Of a DNA stretch of 64,000 nucleotides, positions 57,401-64,000 are shown piece after piece. The position numbers were made by a program, and so were the translations under genes. A model generated the notes under the pieces. The model saw only the letters and a list, made by a program, of their open reading frames with translations. It was not told the origin of the DNA and did not search any database. The stretch spans positions 8,483,501 through 8,547,500 of the forward strand of contig OW203992.1 of assembly GCA_934047225.1 (NCBI GenBank). The letters are read 5' to 3'. The stretch is from Ypsolopha sequella. Taxonomy: Eukaryota > Arthropoda > Insecta > Lepidoptera > Ypsolophidae. Numbering within the stretch: position 1 is the first letter of the stretch; every line of letters starts with the position of its first letter.

Positions 57401-59364
57401 CACGATTTAAAGGTGTTTTTATTCGTTTTTAATGTTTATTTAAACTATTTTATAAATGTTGTTTAAAACTGGACAACTTTACTTCACAACGTTTCATTTG
57501 ATATATTGTTAATTATTCTTCATTGCAAAACATACTGTAACATAATAATTTTAAAAATGTTTTATAGCTGAAAATTATACATACAGTATGTAAAAAGACG
57601 GCGAGCTTTAAATAAAACCACATAATCTAATGATCATACTAAACAACTGTCTGAAGAAAAATACACGCGCAAGACATCAGAGAAGAAGATATTCAACTGT
57701 AACTTAAAGACTTTAACTCGCAGGAGGAAGGTCTATTTTAGAACGCTACGCGTGAACAGTTGTTTCACGGAAGACTGCACCTCAAAAAACGCCCGTACCT
57801 CGTTGCGTTAGGGTTCAGGCATTTTTGTTTGAAACTCAAATATTTTCTAAGCTAATGGTTTCTGCGGGTGTTTATTTGAAAATGTGGTTCAGTATGATGG
57901 GTAGGATACGTAGTTTCATTTAAAGGTAGCAGTCTGTTTACAGCCGGTATGTTTAAGAATTAATTAATTATTTTGAGAAGTTTTATCCATATATTGATTT
58001 AGAAACAAGCAGTTTCGGGAATACCACGAATACCCTCGCCTTAACTACTTACCACGATTTAATACTGCAATTATCTAAATATTTGATGTAATTAATAGCG
58101 ATTAATATAGCTATAAATAAAGTTAGTAGAGTATAGCAAGCGCAGTCAAGCTTGCAGCGAGAACACGTTTCATGTGAGCGGCGGTGGTGGTGTACTTTTT
58201 TCAGATTTTTATATACTTTAAAACTAAAAAGCTAAGCTAAGCTTTATTAAGGGTAGTATTTAAACGAGCGTATAAAATTCAAATTTAAGGTGTCAAAAAT
58301 ACTGAATATAGCGTACTAAAATACTACTGGGCGAATAAAAATACAAATTTGAGTTGCGTTGAATAATTCTCAGGCAAACAATTTCCTATTTTAGTGACAA
58401 TTAAATTTTAAGTAATAAAGTTTTATTTTAAAATTTAAAGTTTTATTTTAAGGCGCTACGTAAAAGTTTTAGCATCCCTGTTACTCCATATGCGAAAAAA
58501 CCCTCAGTGCGAGTTCGTGGAAAAGAAGCAAAAAATCAGTTTTTTATGAATATAAAATGTACTAAGCTATTTTGTCAAAAAGATTTTCAAGGAGACTTTA
58601 CAAATACATTCGGAATGCAATTTCACAATGAAATTAGTTAGGATTTCAGAATTACAGGAAAAAATAAAACTATTTAGAGGTCTTTTCGGAATTAAATTCT
58701 ATCGAGAAAATTTCATCCAATCGCGTTTTCCTTCAGTGAGAATCTTAATCATATACTCAATAGACATTTACCCAAAAATGAAATACTTAGATGACGTAAT
58801 AGTGGAGTAAATGGATTCGAAAAAAACCCTTTTTTTTTGGTATCGCCTTAAGCTCCGCTCCGCTTCGCTCCGCTTCGCTCCGCTTCGCTCGGCTCCTTAT
58901 TTAATCTTACATGTAAACCTAACACGCTCCTCCCCGCTTCGCTCGTCGTCGCACCTATTTTTTGACTTTGGTGATATATTTTCGATTTCACTTGAAGCTG
59001 CTAATTATATTTTTATTCGCCCAATTAATAATTTCCCCTTTATTAATAATCTCTTTACGCTCGTCCGTAAATACTACGTCTACATGACTTTATTATATAT
59101 TTCGATAACTTCGTGTTAGTAGGAGTACCTATCGTTAATATGTTGTATTCTCATTATCGTTAAAACAAAGGTTAAACAATAGGCGAGATCGTGGCTCGAA
59201 TACAATTTACCGGTTAAATTATGTACGTTTAAAATTTAAGAGAATCGGATTTCTGTTTTTATGTTTACACCGTCACAAGTACCACCGTTTTTTACACTAG
59301 AAACTTTCACTTGGTCACAAAATCTTCTAGGATATACTGATCTCACCGCGACGTAGCTGAACAT
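54465..59364 (-). CDS. RR-2 cuticle protein, 4 exons, 185 aa
   Basis: This is a secreted structural protein that binds chitin in the exoskeleton through an extended Rebers-Riddiford (RR-2) domain. Exons on the minus strand: 59364-59347, 57284-57186, 56038-55873, 54739-54465; the joins keep frame and all use GT-AG. The signal peptide [18 protein letters not shown] is split after residue 6 by a 2-kb first intron, an arrangement common in insect cuticle genes. The RR-2 core in exon 3 reads [20 protein letters not shown], then [15 protein letters not shown] and [10 protein letters not shown], and continues in exon 4 as FNAVVKR. The C-terminus has repeated GLNGLG/GINGLG hexapeptides and ends GHGHWGH. 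A TATA box lies 83-89 bp upstream of the ATG. Introns 1 and 2 carry repeats. The family is certain; the exact member is not. Confidence 0.93.
54870..55860. other. Cuticle gene intron 3, no features
   Basis: AT-rich intronic sequence between exons 4 and 3. I saw no repeats with clear ends and no alternative exon. Confidence 0.5.
56204..56602. repeat. Relative of the 442-bp unit, in cuticle gene intron 2
   Basis: GGAAGTGCGTTCAATAAAGA, TTGCAACGCTGAGTTTTTGA, CAGTGTAGCGACACTGCC and AACCCAACCCAGTGTAG follow the same order as in 2794-3678. It is diverged and carries a 12-bp G run and a nested MITE (56316-56422). Confidence 0.7.
56316..56422. repeat. Short hairpin MITE nested in 56204-56602
   Basis: AAGAGTCTACACACCAAAGC and CCGCCGACA are mirrored by TGTTGGCGGGTTTGTTGTGT and AGACTCCTT. 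The total length is just over 100 bp with nearly complete self-complementarity. Confidence 0.75.
58452..58847. repeat. TTAA-flanked MITE in cuticle gene intron 1
   Basis: TTAA at 58448-58451 and 58848-58851 flanks GGCGCTACGTAAAAG...GGTATCGCC. AGCATCCCTGTTACTCCATA near its left end matches 49760-49790 in reverse. A 60-aa open frame inside (58628-58810) has no recognisable domain. Confidence 0.75.
58853..58960. repeat. Short tandem repeat CTCCGCTTCG
   Basis: A 10-bp unit (CTCCGCTTCG) repeats about four to five times at 58853-58900 and returns near 58930. It starts directly at the end of the TTAA element. Confidence 0.7.
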
Positions 59365-59446
59365 GTTGACTCTGAACTTCTGATGATGGAACGTGGGCCT
59401 GCGCTGGACTGCAACAGTGTGATGCACCGATTTCCGAACCGGCCAC

Positions 59447-59453
59447 ATTTATA
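59447..59453 (-). promoter_or_regulatory. TATA box of the cuticle gene
   Basis: The minus strand reads CGTATAAATG here. A start of transcription near 59422 (GCATCACAC), about 30 bp downstream, fits core promoter spacing and leaves a 5' untranslated region of about 58 nt before the ATG at 59364. Confidence 0.65.
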
Positions 59454-59459
59454 CGCATC

Positions 59460-61460
59460 GTTTGCATCGGCTTTGCTCATTCTGAAATTATCCTTCAGAA
59501 TACTTCACGCTGCTTAACTATTCGCACTTACGTAGTTCACTTGAACCGCTTCGTAACTTGTCAATTAATTAGCCAGTTAAGGGGAAGACAGTTTTATGGC
59601 AACAATCAATCATCTGTAACTTAGTATGACACTCTTTGCATTAGGGTTGAGTTTATCAATTAGATAAATGTCAAATTGTCTTTCTTACTCGTATGAATAA
59701 AAATCGTGTTCTACGACTATTATCTAATGCTAGCTGAACGGGTCTAAATGTAATAAAAAGTACGGGTAGGTAAGTACTTCATTATAAAATTTCAACTAAG
59801 TGTTACAGCTTATTATAATTTTATTTTTAATTTGTTTTATTACTCTAGCGACTGTAAAAATAAGGTCTAAAATTATGCTAATGAAGCTCATTATTTTCTC
59901 AAGTCTTAGAAAGTTCTAGAGGGAGATAATAAACCCTTTAATGTGAAAAATATTGTTGTCATTTCTATGTTTTTCCTTATTAATTGCTATATTTTCTAGA
60001 CAACTTGTAGGTGGAAAAACGTGTACCTACCATTTTAGGAAACTATGGCATTTTAGCCTTAGGTATTTACAAATAAATGCTCTGTACAAAAAAAACTATT
60101 TTTATAAAAGTTATGAAAAAATCATTGTTGATACCAAAGATTTCAAAAGTTTAGATGAGCCCTGGCACCTAAAAACTATTGCATTGTTTTTGAATGTGCA
60201 ATGTCACACTTTTTGCTTTATTCGTATTTCTTGAAATGTTAGTGCACTTTAACAAATGCACACGACGGCATATTGAGATCGTTTTCTCGTAAAAATTCAT
60301 TAAGGCATCCAACTATCACTGTGTTCAGATGAGAACTGATTCCAAACGTGTGAGCGTCACCCATTTAAAGGTGAAAACATTTTGGTGCTGTCATACTACG
60401 GTAAGGCCTTATCTTTACTTTTGAAATCTTTGGTTAATACAGGTAGCGGCACGGCTTATGAGGTCTGACCTTGACTGCGCTAGTCATTTTTTCTCTATCG
60501 CACTTAGTAATTTTGTGCGCGAATGAACACATGCGCTAGTCCCCCACCACTTTCGCCGAGTGGTCAAAAATCGTGCTGCGACCGGTACTCATACTCATAT
60601 TTATATCGGTAACTATGGCATTAATTGGCCTTAATTGCTTTATTACTGATACGCTTAGCCAAAAGAGGAGCCGGTTTCATCAGATTCCTGTTTAAAGCCC
60701 AATTTATTACGAGTCTGATGAAAACTCATGTTAATATTTTGGGAGTGTAAAACGAAGACACCTAACTCCGTACTTATATTACTCGTGCCAACGATTTGTA
60801 GCATTTTATAAGTGCACTATATCACTAAGCTATCTATTGACAGGCAATTAAGTAGAAAAACAATGTCGATCCATGTATAGGTACGTGTACATACTGAAAT
60901 TATTAAAGGATGCTATGTGCACATAGGAAATTTCAATTTTAAATCGTTTAACATACATTAATATTTAAATCGATTGAGTAATAACAGCAATAAAATTATG
61001 ACAGGAATGCGAAATATCCGATTTAAAACCTCACAGTTTGTCTACTCATTACCTCTTTTCAAAAGGAACTCTTTCGACTACAAATCCACATTTGCAATCA
61101 GAGCCCGGAGAAAAGTTCCTCCGCCCCCGCCCTGCCTCACCCCCACCCCACCGGCTTTAATTAACAGAAAGTGGTTCATTAGAGCTTATTCATTAAAGCA
61201 AGGAGTAATTAGCGAAGTCTAATGAATGTTGTAATAATGTAGCAGCGGCCGCGGTGGACTGCGGCCCGACTCACTTCTAGATTAATCTAGAGACGCAGTA
61301 TAATTTAGTAATGGCGCTAATTTATTACTGGGTTGATTACGGGATTTCACGTAACGCAATATTCTTGCGTGACGTACGGTTTTAAAATAATTAAAAGCGA
61401 AGTTATTTTGTTACCATAAAATACCTCCCGAAGCAGATTAAAAGTAAAAATGTTGGTTGA
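59460..61460. other. Upstream region of the cuticle gene, no genes
   Basis: AT-rich sequence with a weak inverted pair (ACCAAAGATTTCAAAAGT at 60130, ACTTTTGAAATCTTTGGT at 60417). Open frames such as 60974-61222 are proline- or lysine-rich by chance and lack domain features. It should contain the hormone-responsive control of the cuticle gene, but no site could be identified with confidence. Confidence 0.4.
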
Positions 61461-61467
61461 ATGGAGT

Positions 61468-62064
61468 TTTTAGGCCAAGTATTGAACTGAATACCTATAT
61501 TCGCGAGCGAATTATAGGTACGATACGGTTAAGGGTCGGTTGCGCTAAACATGCTCTCGCGTTTTGACAATTTAGCTTATTAAAACAAAATATTTTTAAC
61601 GAATGAAATATATGTAAGTAGTTAAGAAGTTGAACTACATTATAATTTTTCAGATTTGACACAAGTATCACAATCATCGAGGAAAAAATCGGAAAGATCA
61701 ATAAAATCGCGGAAAACGTAATTTGTATTATTTGTGATTTGTAATATATTGTAAATTAAAGACCGAGCTGTGAGTGTTGACACCCAAAAGCGATTGAGTG
61801 AGGCTGTAAACACTGTAAATAGACCCAGTTGCAAATTTCTTAAACACAGTAAGGCAGGGCTTCGATTTGAAACGGCAAATAATGCCATATAATTACATAT
61901 TAATTTTCAGGCCAAGTTTTAAACTGATGCCCATATCCAAGAGCGATTTATAGGTAGCAGTAACAGTAAGTTGAAGAGCTGGGTGCTGACACCCAGAGCA
62001 ATTGAGTGAGGCTTTTGCAGTAAAGGGATCCAATAACAAATTATGTAATACAGTAAGGCTAAAG
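61468..62064. repeat. Diverged direct repeat
   Basis: Two blocks share, in the same order, TAGGCCAAGT/CAGGCCAAGT, GCGAATTATAGGTA/GCGATTTATAGGTA, TGACACCCAAAAGCGATTGA/TGACACCCAGAGCAATTGA, GTGAGGCT and ACAGTAAGGC. The first spans about 61470-61860, the second about 61906-62064. No protein family was recognised on either strand. Confidence 0.5.
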
Positions 62065-62169
62065 GTGGTAAAGAATCAAAAAGCACCGCCAAACCAGTTC
62101 ATTCCCTTTCCCAGTCAATCCTTCATTCCTTGGGATTCATTACTCAGGAACAGATACCGGGTCAATCAA

Positions 62170-62580
62170 CATAGTATTCGAAATGCGTATTCAAAATACA
62201 AATTCGTATTTTAAATTGTATTTCAAATACCTCCTGAAAATGTATTTTGTATTTAGTAACTATTTCAAATACTTTTAATCAGAAATACTTCTCGAAGAAA
62301 ATACGTATTTGTAGTCCGACTCGCCACCCGACTCGCACTTGGCTGTTTTTAGTTTCACGATTTCAGGTTTGGCTCTATAGTCAAAATTTATCGTATGGAC
62401 GAGTAGTATCGCCAATTATCGATTCTAAAACCACTTAAATTTTACGGTGTATAAACAGAGAAAAGTATTTTGTATTTTAAATAACACTGTATTTATATTT
62501 TGTATTTTCAATACTTTCAAAGTATTTTGTATTTCGTATTTTAAATACATTTACACAATGTATTTTGTTTTTCAATTACA
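62170..62580. repeat. Degenerate TATTTTGTATTT/AAATACAAAATA repeat cluster
   Basis: Many copies of GTATTTTGTATTT and its complement occur at 62170-62290 and 62460-62575. They surround a fragment (62340-62450: CACGATTTCAGGTTTGGCTC, TATGGACGAGTAGTATCGCC) related to the hairpin MITE at 49800-50052. Confidence 0.6.
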
Positions 62581-62848
62581 GCTGAGTATATGTTTTGCCC
62601 AGTCCGGATAATATTCCTTCAAGTCCCTCCACTCTTTTCTTTGGTATTTTTTCTTTCCTATCTAAACAAGCACGACGACACTCGATATATACATATAGTA
62701 CTTTACATTTTCCACTTTGTTTCAGTCCACTACATAACAAAAGGTACTGCAGATATAATTCTAGAAAATTAAATTGGGCTGAGCACATGCGGGAAAGAAA
62801 GGGTAATGTCGTATTTGACGAAAATCAGAGGATTTCTGTACTCCTGCC

Positions 62849-63280
62849 CCCCTATTCTGTATCTTTGGTTGCCAACTGAACTAGGTGCCTATCATCAAAA
62901 ACATAGATAAAACCTGAAATTTCAAAATTGCCTTTAGTGGGTATTGAACTATTAACAATCTGTGTCGTCAATTCAAGTGCGAACATATCCTTAGGAAATC
63001 GGAATTCGATAGTATATCTATGTTTTTGATGATAGACACGTAGTCCAGCCCCCCTATTGTGTATCTTTAGTTGCCAACTGCACGAGGTGCCTATCATCAA
63101 AAACATAGCTAAAAACTGAAATTTCAAAATTGCCTTTAGTGGGTATTGAACTATTAACAATCTGTGTCGTCACTTCAAGTGCGAAAATATCCTTAGGACA
63201 TCGGAATTCGATAGTATATCTATGTTTTTGATGATAGACACCCAGTCCAGAAGGCAACTAGGAGATACACAATAGGCCCG
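62849..63280. repeat. Two tandem 202-bp units with inverted ends
   Basis: Units start at 62851 and 63053. Each holds the inverted pair CTATCATCAAAAACATAG and CTATGTTTTTGATGATAG about 130 bp apart. The unit start CCCTATTGTGTATCTTTAGT is mirrored by AGATACACAATAGG at about 63263, with another degenerate copy at 63290-63312. Confidence 0.75.
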
Positions 63281-63339
63281 CTGAAGGCAACTAGAGATAC
63301 ATAATAGGCCCGCTGGTGAATAATACCGCGCTCACCAAC

Positions 63340-63460
63340 CCGCCTGCCCAGCGTGAGTATGGGCAATTCTTCCAGGATGACCGCCGGCAGTGGCAAAGTC
63401 CTGGAAAGGCTTATGTCCAGCAGTGGACGAACTATGCTGATGGATGGATGGTGAATAATA
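63340..63460 (+). mobile_element. 3' end of an RTE-like LINE
   Basis: The frame reads DDRRQWQSPGKAYVQQWTN, the C-terminal tail typical of lepidopteran RTE-type reverse transcriptase ORFs. The DNA around GGCTTATGTCCAGCAGTGG and a terminal GATGGATGGATGG run fits the 3' end. No upstream reverse transcriptase motifs are present, so the copy is 5'-truncated. Confidence 0.65.
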
Positions 63461-63479
63461 CTCAGATCGTGTTCATTTT

Positions 63480-64000
63480 TAATCTATTACCAACACAAAA
63501 TAAAAAAAAATGCGCTATTTTGTATTTCATTTTCTATACAAATTCGGGCACACTGTGTATAACTGAAATTCCTTGGATAGCTACACATTATTATAGTAGA
63601 ACGCGGCTATGAAGTCAATCCTGAGACATGCCTCTAGGGTTGTTACACGTTCGATCATTGTATCGATAAAATTCGTAAAGTGTGAGTTAAGTCGAATTCA
63701 GTTATCAGATGTATATGAAGGAAAGTAAAAAAAAAAACATCTAGGTAGAGATAATATTTATATTCTTTACTTTATTATGTATCACTTTCCGAAGCACCAT
63801 CACCATTATCACTACCTGGAATCGTTTGTATTAATAACTAACTCAAATGTTTACTATACTCCCAGAGGTTAGTAATAAAGAAACAAACTCATTTATTTAT
63901 TAATATTTATAATTAACTGGAGGAGAATATTACTAATATTACTAGTTTTACAATTTGTGATGGATGAAATCATTAAAAGTGCCTGAATATTTTTTTGTTG
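63480..64000. other. Window end, no features recognised
   Basis: AT-rich sequence without supported genes or repeats. Confidence 0.4.

Noticed and set aside
58140..58190. Minus-strand [16 protein letters not shown], resembling a signal peptide, as first exon of the cuticle gene
   Set aside because: The frame stops right after the hydrophobic stretch and no donor site is placed to join exon 2; the exon at 59364-59347 has a donor, correct frame and a TATA box.

Overview
The window is eukaryotic nuclear DNA, most likely from a moth or butterfly. It is AT-rich, its genes are split by GT-AG introns, an RR-2 cuticle protein gene places it in the arthropods, and the intergenic space is packed with short inverted-repeat elements, tRNA-derived SINEs and an RTE-like LINE tail of the kinds common in Lepidoptera. 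The order is an inference from repeat style; no species can be named from the sequence.

Four host genes can be built exon by exon with reading frames that close. (1) GLG1, the Golgi cysteine-rich sialoglycoprotein, + strand, 3886-12677, 7 exons, 1092 aa. (2) PRI2/PRIM2, the iron-sulfur large subunit of DNA primase, - strand, 14389-12793, 2 exons, 504 aa, tail to tail with GLG1. (3) ATP13A1, the P5A ATPase of the endoplasmic reticulum, + strand, 32762-48418, 10 exons, 1156 aa. (4) An RR-2 cuticle protein, - strand, 59364-54465, 4 exons, 185 aa. The first three are housekeeping genes of the secretory pathway and DNA replication and the fourth is a structural exoskeleton gene; nothing suggests that they act in one pathway.

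The rest is largely mobile DNA. The dominant family is a P-element-like transposon of about 2.8 kb with termini beginning CTCAGAATAAGG, 8-bp target duplications and a broken THAP DNA-binding domain. Three long copies lie at 14678-17488, 24799-27480 and 29548-32359, all in the same orientation. An internally deleted copy in the opposite orientation is at 867-2685, and one copy is cut by the window start (1-371). A 16-bp terminus flanked by a perfect 8-bp duplication at 28283-28314 looks like an excision scar of the same family. All four copies that show the THAP domain share one nonsense codon. A separate THAP-domain gene relic lies at 20716-21991.

Other points of note: ATP13A1 intron 7 is filled by nine tandem copies of most of exon 7 plus its splice donor (40034-41090); a 1.7-kb near-perfect palindrome sits at 51752-53480; there are many TTAA-flanked and palindromic MITEs, some abutting splice sites; and a 442-bp tandem duplication lies upstream of GLG1. 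No tRNA or rRNA gene that looks intact, and no CRISPR or operon-like structure, was seen.
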